DNA of 64,000 nt from Sphaerochaeta pleomorpha str. Grapes (lineage in GTDB: Bacteria > Spirochaetota > Spirochaetia > Sphaerochaetales > Sphaerochaetaceae): assembly GCF_000236685.1 (NCBI RefSeq), contig NC_016633.1, positions 248,001 to 312,000 on the forward strand, in the 5' to 3' direction. Below, in pieces: positions 52,313-61,372 of this stretch; within the stretch, counting starts at the first letter, position 1; every line of letters begins with the position of its first letter. The notes beneath the pieces are model-generated. The model saw nothing but the letters and a program-made list of their open reading frames with translations. It made no database searches and had not been told where the DNA came from. Position numbers and translations under genes: made by a program.

Positions 52313-54097
52313 ATGAAAAAGAACGGTTTTAAAGTGTTTATTGTTGCCCTGATGTTGCTTTCGCTTTGCTTTGGTACGCTTGGTGCCCAGGCAGCGTATG
52401 AAAAGACCCAGCCACAGACTATTACCGTACTCGGCACCACCGACATACATGGTAATGTCTGGGGGTTCAGCTATGAGAACGACAAGGAAACAACCAACAC
52501 TGGCATGGCAAGGATTGCCACCTATGTCGAACAAGTGAGAGCAGAACAACCCAATGTAATCCTTGTTGACAATGGAGACACCATTCAAGGCAACATCATG
52601 ACCGATGACCTGTATAACAAGAGGGAAGGGGCCCATCCTGTTATGACTGCTATGAATATGCTTGGTTATGACAGCATGACACTAGGTAATCACGAATTCA
52701 ACTTCGGCGAAAACCTCATCACCCGATTGCAGGCCTTGGCAAATTTCCCCATCCTTTCTGCAAACATGAGCAGGCATGACGGGACTATGGCAGCTCTGCC
52801 GTATACCATCGTTGAGAGAGCAGGGGTAAAAGTTGGTATCATTGGCCTTACCAACCCCAATGCACCTCGATGGGATGGTGAGAAAGTCGATTCTTTCATC
52901 TACAGCCCCGTCGGACCTGCCTGTAAAAAAGTAGTCGACATCATTAAAAATAAAGTCGACCTTATCGTAGTGGTAGCCCATGTCGGCATGTATCCCGAAT
53001 ATGACGAAGAATTCGGAAGCGATGGCGCAAATAAAATCCTCGAACTCTGCCCAGAGATCGACGCTTTGCTCGTAGGCCATGCCCACTCTACGGTAAGTGA
53101 GATTATCGGCAATACCCTCGTCGGTGGAGCCAGGAACCTCGGAAGGGAAGTCGTACGTTTTGACATAACACTCAATACAGACAGACAGGTAACTTCCCAT
53201 GCAGTGAGTGTCATTGATATGGCCGGCTTTGAGCCAAGCCAGGCATTGAGAAGTGAACCCTTCATTGCCAAGACACACCAAGAAACCCGGGATTTCATCA
53301 GTGGTGGAGTTACATCAGCAGATGGAACAACCAGTGGAGGCATCTTTGGAAAAGCCTCAGTTGACTTCCAGCCAAAGAACGAAATCATGGGAATGCCAGA
53401 AGGCAAACTCCGTGATACTGCAGTCATGGATCTGATAAATGCAGTACAGCTTGCCAATAGCGGAGCCGATGTCTCAGCTGCAGCTCTCTTTTCAGACTCC
53501 AGTGATATCCCAGCAGGGGATATCAACTACGGAACCATTTTCGGTATCTATAAATATGATAACACCCTGTACCGCGTACCGGTAACCGGGGCAGAACTCA
53601 AAGCCTACATGGAATGGTCGGCTTCCTGCTATAACCAGGCAATGCCTGGCGACCTTACCGTTAGCTTCAACCCAGAGAAACCTGGATACCTCTATGACAT
53701 GTTTAGTGGAGTCGATTATGAAATTGACCTATCAAAGCCAGTCGGGCAACGTATCGTCAATCTCATGTACAAAGGAAAACCCCTGTCTGACTCTCAGAAA
53801 CTCACGCTTGCAGTAAACAACTACCGCTACTCCTCAGCCCTCAAGGCCCAGAAGCTGGTAGCAGCCACCAAAGAATGGGAATCACCGAATTCAATCAGGG
53901 ATATGCTTGTGCAGTACATCCAGGAAAATGGGACCATCTACCCGAAAGTTGACAATAACTGGAAGATCATCGGTGTAGACTTCACCTCTCCCTATCGCGA
54001 ACAGGTAGTGAAACTGGTAAACGAAGGGAAACTCGAAGTACCCTATGCCAAGTCCTTGAACGTCAACCAACTCAAAAAGGATGGCATCCTGAAATAA
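52313..54097 (+). CDS. Exported 5'-nucleotidase / 2',3'-cyclic phosphodiesterase family protein
   Basis: 594 residues. A signal peptide (MKKNGFKVFIVALMLLSLCF to AQA) is followed by the calcineurin-like domain: TTDIHGNVWGFSY, VILVDNGDTIQGN, MTLGNHEFNFGE, VVAHVGMYPEYDEEFG and LLVGHAHSTV supply the two-metal ligands. The C-terminal substrate domain (5_nucleotid_C) has GDINYGTIFGIYKYDNTLYRVPVTGAELK. Members remove phosphate from extracellular nucleotides so that nucleosides can be imported, which could supply the BMP importer encoded elsewhere in the window. AGGAGG precedes the ATG, and TATACT at 52251-52256 is a likely -10. Confidence 0.95.
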   Translation: MKKNGFKVFIVALMLLSLCFGTLGAQAAYEKTQPQTITVLGTTDIHGNVWGFSYENDKETTNTGMARIATYVEQVRAEQPNVILVDNGDTIQGNIMTDDLYNKREGAHPVMTAMNMLGYDSMTLGNHEFNFGENLITRLQALANFPILSANMSRHDGTMAALPYTIVERAGVKVGIIGLTNPNAPRWDGEKVDSFIYSPVGPACKKVVDIIKNKVDLIVVVAHVGMYPEYDEEFGSDGANKILELCPEIDALLVGHAHSTVSEIIGNTLVGGARNLGREVVRFDITLNTDRQVTSHAVSVIDMAGFEPSQALRSEPFIAKTHQETRDFISGGVTSADGTTSGGIFGKASVDFQPKNEIMGMPEGKLRDTAVMDLINAVQLANSGADVSAAALFSDSSDIPAGDINYGTIFGIYKYDNTLYRVPVTGAELKAYMEWSASCYNQAMPGDLTVSFNPEKPGYLYDMFSGVDYEIDLSKPVGQRIVNLMYKGKPLSDSQKLTLAVNNYRYSSALKAQKLVAATKEWESPNSIRDMLVQYIQENGTIYPKVDNNWKIIGVDFTSPYREQVVKLVNEGKLEVPYAKSLNVNQLKKDGILK

Positions 54098-54127
54098 TTG
54101 TAATACTGTTCTGTTTTTCAAAAAGAA

Positions 54128-54157
54128 ATCTCCAGAAGTGGCGACACTTCTGGAGAT
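54128..54157. terminator. Bidirectional terminator between nucleotidase and RHH genes
   Basis: A 13-bp stem (54128-54140 with 54145-54157) and 4-nt loop between two convergent genes. CTTTGT follows it on the plus strand and TTTCTTTTTG on the minus strand. Confidence 0.85.
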
Positions 54158-54166
54158 CTTTGTATA

Positions 54167-54358
54167 TCAGTCAGTTTCAGCTGGCTCTTCTTCAATGAAG
54201 GCCCCTTTCTTCCGTTTTCTCACACTCTCAGTCAAAAGAAATTCAATCTGCCCGTTGATCGAGCGAAAATCATCCTCAGCCCAACTAGCCAATTCCTGCC
54301 ATAGAGAAGGTGAGAGACGGAGAAGAATCTGCTTTTTTCCCTTTTCCTTGTTTTCCAT
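54167..54358 (-). CDS. Arc-type ribbon-helix-helix DNA-binding protein
   Basis: 63 residues from the ATG at 54358 (AAGGAAGG 6 nt upstream). KQILLRLSPSLWQELASWAE followed by DDFRSINGQIEFLLTESVRK is a standard RHH: a DNA-contacting strand (QILLRL), helix, turn and helix with NGQIEFLL. Such proteins are dimeric repressors of short operons. It starts 24 nt after the SPFH gene stop, so the two are co-transcribed. The TGATATCA pairs upstream of that operon are its likely binding sites. Confidence 0.85.
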   Translation of the reverse strand: MENKEKGKKQILLRLSPSLWQELASWAEDDFRSINGQIEFLLTESVRKRKKGAFIEEEPAETD

Positions 54359-54382
54359 CAAACACCTTCCTTTCTCGTAAAC

Positions 54383-55411
54383 CTAATAAATAGAACCACT
54401 GTTGACAATAGGCTGTGCATCCTTATTTCCACAAAGAACGACTAACAAGTTGCTGACCATGGCCGCCTTGCGTTCATCGTCAAGCTCCACAATCTTATTT
54501 TCGCTTAACTGCTTAAGTGCCATTTCTACCATACCCACAGCCCCTTCGACAATCATCTGGCGGGCGGCAATAATGGCTGAAGCCTGTTGGCGCTGCAACA
54601 TGGCTGCCGCAATCTCAGGAGCATAGGAAAGGTGAGTGATCCGGGCTTCCAGAATCTCTATACCGGCAACGTCTACCTTGCCCTGTAGCTCAACTTTCAA
54701 GTCCTGGGCAACCTCTTGGCTGCTGCCTCTTAATGATTTCTCACCGTCTTCATCACTTGCATCATAGGGAAACAGCCGAACGACATTACGCAAAGCCGAA
54801 TCGCACTGGATAGAAAGATATTCGATATAGTTATCGACACTGAAGACAGCCTTGGCACAATCTACAACTTTCCAGATTACTACGATCCCGATGATAATCG
54901 GGTTGCCCTGGGCATCATTCACCTTTTGTTTCTCATTGTTGAGCGTCATTGCCTTCAGGGAAATCTTTTTACTGACCAGTTGGATGGAACCATTGGTAGA
55001 TGCTTTTACCAAATCAGGTTGCTGCTTGGCTTTCGGGTTCCCTGTGGTAGGGTCAGTATTGGCAGCTGGATTTACAGCATTTACAAACGGGTTTACAAAG
55101 TAAAAGCCTTCTTTTTTAAGAGTTCCATAATACTTGCCAAACAAGGTAAGAACCAGGGCCTCGTTAGGCTTGATCACCTTCAACCCGGCATAGAGAATGG
55201 GGCCCACAATGAAACCATAGAGGGAAAAGAGAATAATGAGCAAAACCCTTGGAACTACTGCCATCGGTACTGCCACGGCATACACAAAACCCAGTAGGGA
55301 AAGGATAATCAAAAAAGAATTGACCAGCAAAAACCCCATACCATTGGTTGGCCGTTCCAGAATCTTTTCTTTCCCATAATCAGGGGAAATCGAGCCAGAT
55401 GATTCAAGCAT
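54383..55411 (-). CDS. SPFH/Band 7 domain membrane protein
   Basis: 342 residues from the ATG at 55411 with GGAGG 6 nt upstream. Two membrane helices (LLVNSFLIILSLLGFVYAVA and VLLIILFSLYGFIVGPILYA) precede the SPFH domain: NEALVLTLFGKYYGTLKKEG, GFYFVNPFVN, KISLKAMTLNNEKQ, GNPIIIGIVVIWKV, YIEYLSIQCDSALRNVVRLF. The C-terminal helical region carries EILEARITHLSYAPEIAAAM, then LQRQQASAIIAARQMIVEGA. SPFH proteins oligomerise into membrane scaffolds. It forms an operon with the RHH regulator and has an N-terminal paralogue fragment upstream. Confidence 0.93.
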   Translation of the reverse strand: MLESSGSISPDYGKEKILERPTNGMGFLLVNSFLIILSLLGFVYAVAVPMAVVPRVLLIILFSLYGFIVGPILYAGLKVIKPNEALVLTLFGKYYGTLKKEGFYFVNPFVNAVNPAANTDPTTGNPKAKQQPDLVKASTNGSIQLVSKKISLKAMTLNNEKQKVNDAQGNPIIIGIVVIWKVVDCAKAVFSVDNYIEYLSIQCDSALRNVVRLFPYDASDEDGEKSLRGSSQEVAQDLKVELQGKVDVAGIEILEARITHLSYAPEIAAAMLQRQQASAIIAARQMIVEGAVGMVEMALKQLSENKIVELDDERKAAMVSNLLVVLCGNKDAQPIVNSGSIY

Positions 55412-55438
55412 CTCATGCCTCCAGACATTGTAAATATG

Positions 55439-55457
55439 TGATATCAATATGATATCA
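55439..55457 (-). promoter_or_regulatory. Paired TGATATCA palindromes upstream of the SPFH-RHH operon
   Basis: TGATATCA at 55439-55446 and again at 55450-55457, 11 bp apart, i.e. one helical turn. Two half-sites on one face of DNA suit an RHH tetramer. The same pair in the same spacing is repeated at 55831-55849. Confidence 0.6.
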
Positions 55458-55607
55458 TTAGGATATTCTTACTTTCTTTCATTTTTGTCAATCCCAAAGC
55501 CACAATGCTTTGGAAAACCCATAAAGTGGCACCTACCAAACACTTTGTCATCTATCTGTTTCATTGCAATTTTCATTCACGTGATGCCTCAAAAGCGGAT
55601 TACCTCT

Positions 55608-55802
55608 TTACAACAGATATTCCATCCTGAGGGACACTGCTAGGGCGATTCCCATCGGTATAGCAAGACTATAGATGAAACCGGCAATAGAGAGGAGGAG
55701 CAAAAAAGAGTTGACCAAAAAGAAGAGCTTGTCGTTTCCCTTTTCCCCCATAGCTTTTTTCTTTCCCTTCTCAGGGGAATGCCTGCTAGCTACTTCGTCC
55801 AT
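55608..55802 (-). pseudogene. Truncated N-terminal duplicate of the SPFH gene
   Basis: 64 codons from an ATG at 55802 with GGGAGG upstream. KLFFLVNSFLLLLSIAGFIY and SLAIPMGIALAVSL align with the first helix region of the intact SPFH protein (GFLLVNSFLIILSLLGFVYA). Similarity then ends and the frame stops. The upstream operator pair and the following ATATTC-type sequence are also shared, so promoter and 5' end were duplicated together. A short expressed membrane peptide cannot be excluded. Confidence 0.75.
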
Positions 55803-55830
55803 TATGGACCTCCCGAATGTATGTTGTGTA

Positions 55831-55849
55831 TGATATCATAATGATATCA
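55831..55849 (-). promoter_or_regulatory. Second pair of TGATATCA palindromes
   Basis: TGATATCA at 55831-55838 and 55842-55849, again 11 bp apart, 29 nt upstream of the truncated SPFH start. Identical spacing and context to 55439-55457 supports a real operator. Confidence 0.6.
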
Positions 55850-55965
55850 TTAAGATATTCTCGTATTGTTCATGATTTGTCAATCCTCCTACATTTCCCA
55901 ATCTTACAATCCTGCAAATTGATCATTCCGCTTTACAGGTACCATAAGCTGCAGTATAAAAGAGC

Positions 55966-56508
55966 ATGAGTAGAAAGATAGTATTGGTAATCATCCTTGT
56001 ATTTGCCGTTTCGCTAACCCTTACTGCAGAATCCTTTGCAGAAGTGAAGACAAAGACAGCCGATGGTAATTCCTTCACATTCCCTGAAGACGCACTCCAA
56101 ACGGGGCCGGCACTCTTTGCCATGGCCATAAGCAAAACCCGCCAAAACGGGGAAGAACAACAGCAGATCCTTCTTCAATGGCAAACGTATTTCAATGAAA
56201 ACCCCTCATTTTTAGCAGGGTTGCCAGTCTATCACTTCCCCGTAATCGGTTCGGTTCCTTTCTTCGTCAAAGGGGCTATCAGGGGAGGGATTGCAAAAAC
56301 CTATGCACCTTTTATTGGGAGCGACCGCCTTGCAGTTGTCTTCATTTCTGATGCAGAGACTTTTTTTGCACAAGCGGGTATTCCCATCGATGAAGAACCA
56401 ACATTAGCCTTCGTTGTAAAAAATGGCACGATAAAAGGGTTTCTCAAAGGGGGGGTAACTGAGGAAAACCTGTTCAGACTCAAAGAGCTAGTCTCAGGGA
56501 ACAAGTAA
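55966..56508 (+). CDS. Exported protein, possible thioredoxin-like fold
   Basis: 180 residues with a signal peptide (SRKIVLVIILVFAVSLTLTA). The mature part has TADGNSFTFPED, GPALFAMAISKTRQNGEEQQ (helix), YHFPVIGSVPFFVKGAIRGG, RLAVVFISDAETFFAQAGIP and TLAFVVKNGTIKGFLKGGVT, a layout like thioredoxin/ATP10-type proteins. The CxxC active site is absent (no Cys in the mature protein), so no redox function can be claimed. It stands alone. Confidence 0.65.
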   Translation: MSRKIVLVIILVFAVSLTLTAESFAEVKTKTADGNSFTFPEDALQTGPALFAMAISKTRQNGEEQQQILLQWQTYFNENPSFLAGLPVYHFPVIGSVPFFVKGAIRGGIAKTYAPFIGSDRLAVVFISDAETFFAQAGIPIDEEPTLAFVVKNGTIKGFLKGGVTEENLFRLKELVSGNK

Positions 56509-56748
56509 TATTATCCTTAGCAAAGTATCACTTCTGATAGTGATTATATCTTTATGTATATTATATTTATTACAATTTCGAATATCGTTGAAAATACTGT
56601 TTTGTATTTTCCCTTATTTTTCTTTTTTAGTGTATTCTAACAAACAAGACAGGAAAATGAAGAAAAAACCATAGGGGACATGAAAGATTTCCCTTGGTAA
56701 TTTTTACAACTTTCCGTTGGTTACCCCAGTGGTGTGAGGTGTTAGAAA

Positions 56749-58872
56749 ATGCGTTCGAGGCGTATAAGAAGCAAAGTACTTTCGAGATTTATAAGCATAG
56801 TTTTTCCAATAAGTGCCATATCCTGTATGCTCCTTTTAGTGCTCTCATTTCTTTTTTCCCATGCCTTTGCAATAAAGGCAGAAAAACTACTTACCGATTC
56901 CTACACTTCAAATCTTGATATGATTGGATTGCAGTATAAACAGATATGGCTCAATTCTGTTTCGCTTTCCTCCCAACTATTGAAAGATCCCCACGTCCAA
57001 GATTATCTGTACAACAGGAAAGACTTGGAACAAACCATTTCAGAGGTCAAAACGGTTCTTGAGGCTGTCATTGAACGAAACACTTATTTTCATTCAATTT
57101 ACCTCTACAATGCTGAAAACGGATATTTGTCTACCTATGCAGGATATGAGGGAAAAACAGTCAGTAGCGATGCCAATCTGCAAGATTACCTAAGCAGTGG
57201 CTCAGAAAGAACAACGTCCCTTGATAAGAGGAAAACTACCTTTGTTCTTCCAGAACCTGATTCAGAAATTACAAAATCAGAAGAGTGCAATATTTTGTCC
57301 TTTGTCAATCTTTCTGACAAAACTGAATTGAAGAATGCCTTGGTCGTTAACATTTCCGAGTCAGCCATGCGAAAATTGGTTTCCCCCAAGGATAAGGACG
57401 GTTCACAGAATTTCTATCTGATAGACAGTGACCTTTTCTATCTCTCCAATCCAAAGGCAGAGAAATATGCAGAATCGAGCATCAATGACCCCCTATTTGC
57501 CGAAATAAATCAGCAGAAGGCATTTCAAGGCTCTCTCATTCTGAAAGAAAAAGATGGTAAGAAATACCTTGCCATCTGGAAAGATCTCAAGGAAATGCGC
57601 TGGCGCATGGTCTATATGATTCCTTACCAGAAAGTGACTGAATCAATCCAGGCCTTGCAGAGAAATCTGATAGTCTTTTCAGTTCTGTTCCTGTTTCTAT
57701 TCCTGCTGGTTCTCATCTATCGGTCGAATCGAATGGAGAAAAGACAAATCCTTGAGCGAAAACTAATGGCATTTCTTAAAGGAGAAGCAAAACAGAAAAG
57801 CCTGCCTTTCCAGCCAATCCAGGACGTATCTCTGGTAGTATTGCGCCTTGGAAATAAAAACGAAGACCTGGATTACGGAGATGAACAATATATTGAGGCC
57901 AGGGGATGCAAATGGCTCTATAATTATCTATGGGAGCCCAACCAACGTGACTATTTAATCCATCTGGAAAAAAGCACCTATTGTTTTGTCACCTATCAGA
58001 AACCAATCGAGCTGAACGCAAAAATCATAGATGCCAATGCGCTGCTGATCAAAAAATTCGGCTTCGACATTACCTCGGTTATGCTCACCAACCAGGTTAC
58101 CCTGGATGAATTGCCGATTAACCTGCAGAAACTGAGAAAGAAACTGAAAGTGCTCAACCTTCGCATGAGAGGAAGCATGCTTCTTGATTGCGAAATGACC
58201 CAGTATGAAATGATTGGAAATTTACCTGATACCACGCTCTTGAAACAAGCGTTGCAAAATTGCGATTACCCGCAGTATGAAAAAGCCTATGAGACAATAC
58301 TCGAAACCCTATATTTACAGGATTCCTACGAACATTTCAAAGCAATGGTATTTACGATGGCTCTGCTTGTACAGAAATATCTTTCAACACAACTGGACCT
58401 TCTCTATTTTGGCGGGTCTGTTGCCTGGTTCAATGAAGTGCTTGCCTGTGAAGAATATTCCCAGTTAAATGAGCTGTTCCTTATCGTAGGGAGAATCGTA
58501 CAGGATAAAACCAGATTTGCGCCGAAAGATTTTCAAAAAGAAACAGTAAAGAACATACAAGGTTTCATCAATGAAACCCTGCATGACAAAAATCTTACTA
58601 CTGCAATGGTTGCCGAATGGTTCAACCTTCCGGTCAATTATGTCAGGGCGCAATACAAACAGCATACAGGAACGACTATATATAAGACCATATCCTCAGC
58701 CAGACTCGATACTGTGATCAGATTATTGGAAGAAACGGAACTCGGACTGAACACGATTCGAAAAAAAGCGGGATTTGTCAATTTTTCGTACTTTTATGCT
58801 TATTTCAAGAATGAAAAGGGAATGTCCCCCCAGCAGTACAGGAGTCTCTATAAAAAAGCTAAAAACCAGTAG
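56749..58872 (+). CDS. Membrane-bound AraC-family regulator with extracellular sensor domain (YesN/Cache-like)
   Basis: 707 residues. A first helix (SIVFPISAISCMLLLVLSFL), a periplasmic sensor region of about 260 residues with a Cache-like feel (SIYLYNAENGYLSTYAGYEG, YLAIWKDLKEMRWRMVYMIP), and a second helix (LIVFSVLFLFLFLLVLIYRS) lead into a cytoplasmic part. The C-terminal 100 residues are an AraC helix-turn-helix pair: MVAEWFNLPVNYVRAQYKQH and IRKKAGFVNFSYFYAYFKNE. This one-component architecture senses external ligands, often sugars, and regulates nearby transport genes. No transporter gene is adjacent, so its target is elsewhere or is the divergent cluster downstream. Confidence 0.9.
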   Translation: MRSRRIRSKVLSRFISIVFPISAISCMLLLVLSFLFSHAFAIKAEKLLTDSYTSNLDMIGLQYKQIWLNSVSLSSQLLKDPHVQDYLYNRKDLEQTISEVKTVLEAVIERNTYFHSIYLYNAENGYLSTYAGYEGKTVSSDANLQDYLSSGSERTTSLDKRKTTFVLPEPDSEITKSEECNILSFVNLSDKTELKNALVVNISESAMRKLVSPKDKDGSQNFYLIDSDLFYLSNPKAEKYAESSINDPLFAEINQQKAFQGSLILKEKDGKKYLAIWKDLKEMRWRMVYMIPYQKVTESIQALQRNLIVFSVLFLFLFLLVLIYRSNRMEKRQILERKLMAFLKGEAKQKSLPFQPIQDVSLVVLRLGNKNEDLDYGDEQYIEARGCKWLYNYLWEPNQRDYLIHLEKSTYCFVTYQKPIELNAKIIDANALLIKKFGFDITSVMLTNQVTLDELPINLQKLRKKLKVLNLRMRGSMLLDCEMTQYEMIGNLPDTTLLKQALQNCDYPQYEKAYETILETLYLQDSYEHFKAMVFTMALLVQKYLSTQLDLLYFGGSVAWFNEVLACEEYSQLNELFLIVGRIVQDKTRFAPKDFQKETVKNIQGFINETLHDKNLTTAMVAEWFNLPVNYVRAQYKQHTGTTIYKTISSARLDTVIRLLEETELGLNTIRKKAGFVNFSYFYAYFKNEKGMSPQQYRSLYKKAKNQ

Positions 58873-59068
58873 TCAGCCTTGTTGCAATTTCCTCTCTTGA
58901 TTGAAATGTAACTTCCCCTCGGTTTGATGCAAGAATAGAGCTTTGCCTTGAGAAGCGAACAACGCACAGAAATGAGATGGTTCGCATTATTGGATAGTTG
59001 CCTATCCCTTACAATACCAGATGAAAAGCAAATCTTTTCTGTTTAGTGGAAAAGAACTACTGAAAACC

Positions 59069-59890
59069 TCAGGACGAGCTTTTACGAAATTGCAGGGGAG
59101 TTTGATTTTCCTGTTTGCGAAACATCTTTATAAAATGATTACTGTCGTAGAAGCCTGTCTTTTCACTGATCAGGTTTATGGGGTCAGCAGTATTGCAAAG
59201 TAATTGCTTGGCTTGGTTGATCCTGATAGTAGTCAGATATTGCTTGATGGATACTCCTGAGAATTTGCTGAAACACCTGGCCATGTAATATTTGCTGATA
59301 CAGAATTTCTCTGCCAAAAAATCAAGGGAAATATCTTTTGCATACTGTGAAGTGAGGTAGAACTGTATCTCCAGCATCTTGGTTTCCAAAGGAGTCCTTT
59401 GCACGGAAAAGAACGTATTGTCTTCCCTGTAGAGGGTTATGAGCAGGGCACAAAGCAAGACACCGCATCGTTCTTTGTAATAATCATCCTTTTCTTTCAA
59501 CTCTTTTTCAAAAAGAGTGAATAACTGGATGATGGTAGGATACATCTTTTTAGTAATCCGGAAGGTGGGGATATCGACTGTAGAATAGCAAGTGAAAATA
59601 CGGGCAAGACCTGGGTCTTTTACCGATTCTAGCAAAAAATCGAGGGGAAAACGCAGAATATAGCGCTTGCACTCGTTACTGGCATGTAGCAGAATATGCG
59701 AAGCGAATGAACTGATGATCACCAGCTGTGAAGCTTGCAGGGAAACATCCCTTTCATTGATGTTCATAGTGAGGCTTCCCTCATAGACAAAGATGATTTC
59801 TCCGACATTATGGTAATGTTTTTGGATTGCGTCGAGGTTAATCCCGCTTTTCCTTTGCATGGTAATGGTGGAGTCGATATCTGTATTCAT
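59069..59890 (-). CDS. AraC-family transcriptional regulator (cupin sensor)
   Basis: 273 residues. The N-terminal cupin (KHYHNVGEIIFVYEGSLTMN, QLVIISSFASHILLHAS) is typical of AraC_binding domains. The C-terminal helix-turn-helix pair has ISLDFLAEKFCISKYYMARC and GFYDSNHFIKMFRKQENQTP. It is transcribed divergently from the flavin oxidoreductase/SDR genes across 125 nt, the usual position for their activator. Ligand unknown. Confidence 0.93.
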   Translation of the reverse strand: MNTDIDSTITMQRKSGINLDAIQKHYHNVGEIIFVYEGSLTMNINERDVSLQASQLVIISSFASHILLHASNECKRYILRFPLDFLLESVKDPGLARIFTCYSTVDIPTFRITKKMYPTIIQLFTLFEKELKEKDDYYKERCGVLLCALLITLYREDNTFFSVQRTPLETKMLEIQFYLTSQYAKDISLDFLAEKFCISKYYMARCFSKFSGVSIKQYLTTIRINQAKQLLCNTADPINLISEKTGFYDSNHFIKMFRKQENQTPLQFRKSSS

Positions 59891-60015
59891 ACTATTATTC
59901 TCAGTTAAATTTATACAAAAAGCAAGATATTACTATTTCATAGCAATTATTGCCCTATTTTTGGAAACACCCAGAAGGTATGCTTAGCATAACTACAGAT
60001 CTAAAGAGGTTGAGG

Positions 60016-61371
60016 ATGAATAGGTTCAGTTTCAAAAATAGTGATGCATTACGAGAACAAATACAGGAACTCCATTTGGATATCGAATATACAGAAGACC
60101 TTTCCCCCCTGCACAGGACTGTGAAAATAGGGAATAAACTGTGCCAGAACTCCTTTGCCATTCTACCGATGGAAGGTTGTGATTCGAACAGTGACGGGTC
60201 TCCTTCCTCTTTGGTGTATAGGCGATATCGCCGTTTTGCCCAAGGTGGTGCCGGTCTGATCTGGGCCGAGGCCAATGCAGTTGTAACAGAAGGCAAGGCA
60301 AATCCAAACCAGATGCAGCTGACACAGGAGAACCTGGCCAGCTTCAAGGACCTGGTAACAGAAACCAGAAAAGCAGGCAGGGATGCAAACGGGTATGAAC
60401 CTGTCATCATCCTGCAGTTGACTCATTCAGGCAGATATTGCAGACCCACCGGTCATAAACCCAGTCCTATGGTACCGCAACGTGACCCTATCTTGGATGG
60501 GAGAACAGGGGTGGTCAGCGATGACCAGATAGTAAGTGATGCCTATCTCGACAGCTTAATTCCTTATTATGTACACTCTGCGCTGCTTGCCAAGGAAGCA
60601 GGTTTCGATGGGGTTGATATAAAAGCCTGTCATCGCTATCTCATTTCCGAATTGCTGGCAAGCCATACCAGGGCCGGAAAGTATGGTGGAAGCTTTGAAA
60701 ACCGTACCCGATTCCTGCTTACTGTCATAGAAGAAGTGAGAAAAGCCCTGGGTAAAGACTTTATCGTAGCCTCCCGGTTCAACGTATTCGATGCGCATCC
60801 CTATCCCTATGGGTTTGGTTGTGATCATGAGGACATGTGGAAATTTGATAGCAGCGAGAGTGAAAGACTCGTGACAGCGATGATTGAAAAAGGCGTTGAC
60901 TTGCTCTCCAATTCAGCTGGTAACCCCTACTATCTGTACCCGCAGGTAACCCGTCCCTTCGATATCTCTTCCTTGGGAATACCGGAACCGGAAGAGCATC
61001 AGTTGGTATCGATTGAACGATTGTTCCATTTCAGTGAGACCGTGCAGAAAATCGCAGGGGATATTCCGGTAGTCGGTAACGGTTATTCCTGGCTTCGCCA
61101 GTTCATTCCTAACATCGGGGCAGCCAATTTGAGAAAGGGGAGTGTGAAGTTCATTGGGCTTGGTCGTTGTGCCTTTGCCTATCCAGATGCTCCACGCGAT
61201 GTGTTGTTAACAGGAAAGATGGATAGCGACAAGGTATGCATTTCCTGTAGCAAATGTACCCAGATAATGAGGGACCATGGGACTACCGGGTGTGTGATTC
61301 GCGATAGTGAAATCTATGCACCGCTGGCAAAACAGTTTACCCAGGAAAGAATTGCAAGGGAAGGCAAATAA
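60016..61371 (+). CDS. Old-yellow-enzyme-type flavin oxidoreductase with a [4Fe-4S] motif but no C-terminal FAD domain
   Basis: 451 residues from the ATG at 60016 (AGAGG upstream). The TIM barrel is of the NADH:flavin oxidoreductase type: LCQNSFAILPMEGCDSN (FMN binding), VIILQLTHSGRY, FDGVDIKACHRYLISELLA and GDIPVVGNGYSWLRQFI. Near the end, CISCSKCTQIMRDHGTTGC gives CxxCxxC...C, as in 2,4-dienoyl-CoA and 2-enoate reductases, which bind a 4Fe-4S cluster there. Those enzymes then continue with about 250 residues of FAD/NAD domain, which is lacking. It may take electrons from a separate partner. The next gene is an SDR, 1 nt downstream. Confidence 0.9.
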   Translation: MNRFSFKNSDALREQIQELHLDIEYTEDLSPLHRTVKIGNKLCQNSFAILPMEGCDSNSDGSPSSLVYRRYRRFAQGGAGLIWAEANAVVTEGKANPNQMQLTQENLASFKDLVTETRKAGRDANGYEPVIILQLTHSGRYCRPTGHKPSPMVPQRDPILDGRTGVVSDDQIVSDAYLDSLIPYYVHSALLAKEAGFDGVDIKACHRYLISELLASHTRAGKYGGSFENRTRFLLTVIEEVRKALGKDFIVASRFNVFDAHPYPYGFGCDHEDMWKFDSSESERLVTAMIEKGVDLLSNSAGNPYYLYPQVTRPFDISSLGIPEPEEHQLVSIERLFHFSETVQKIAGDIPVVGNGYSWLRQFIPNIGAANLRKGSVKFIGLGRCAFAYPDAPRDVLLTGKMDSDKVCISCSKCTQIMRDHGTTGCVIRDSEIYAPLAKQFTQERIAREGK

Positions 61372-61372
61372 T

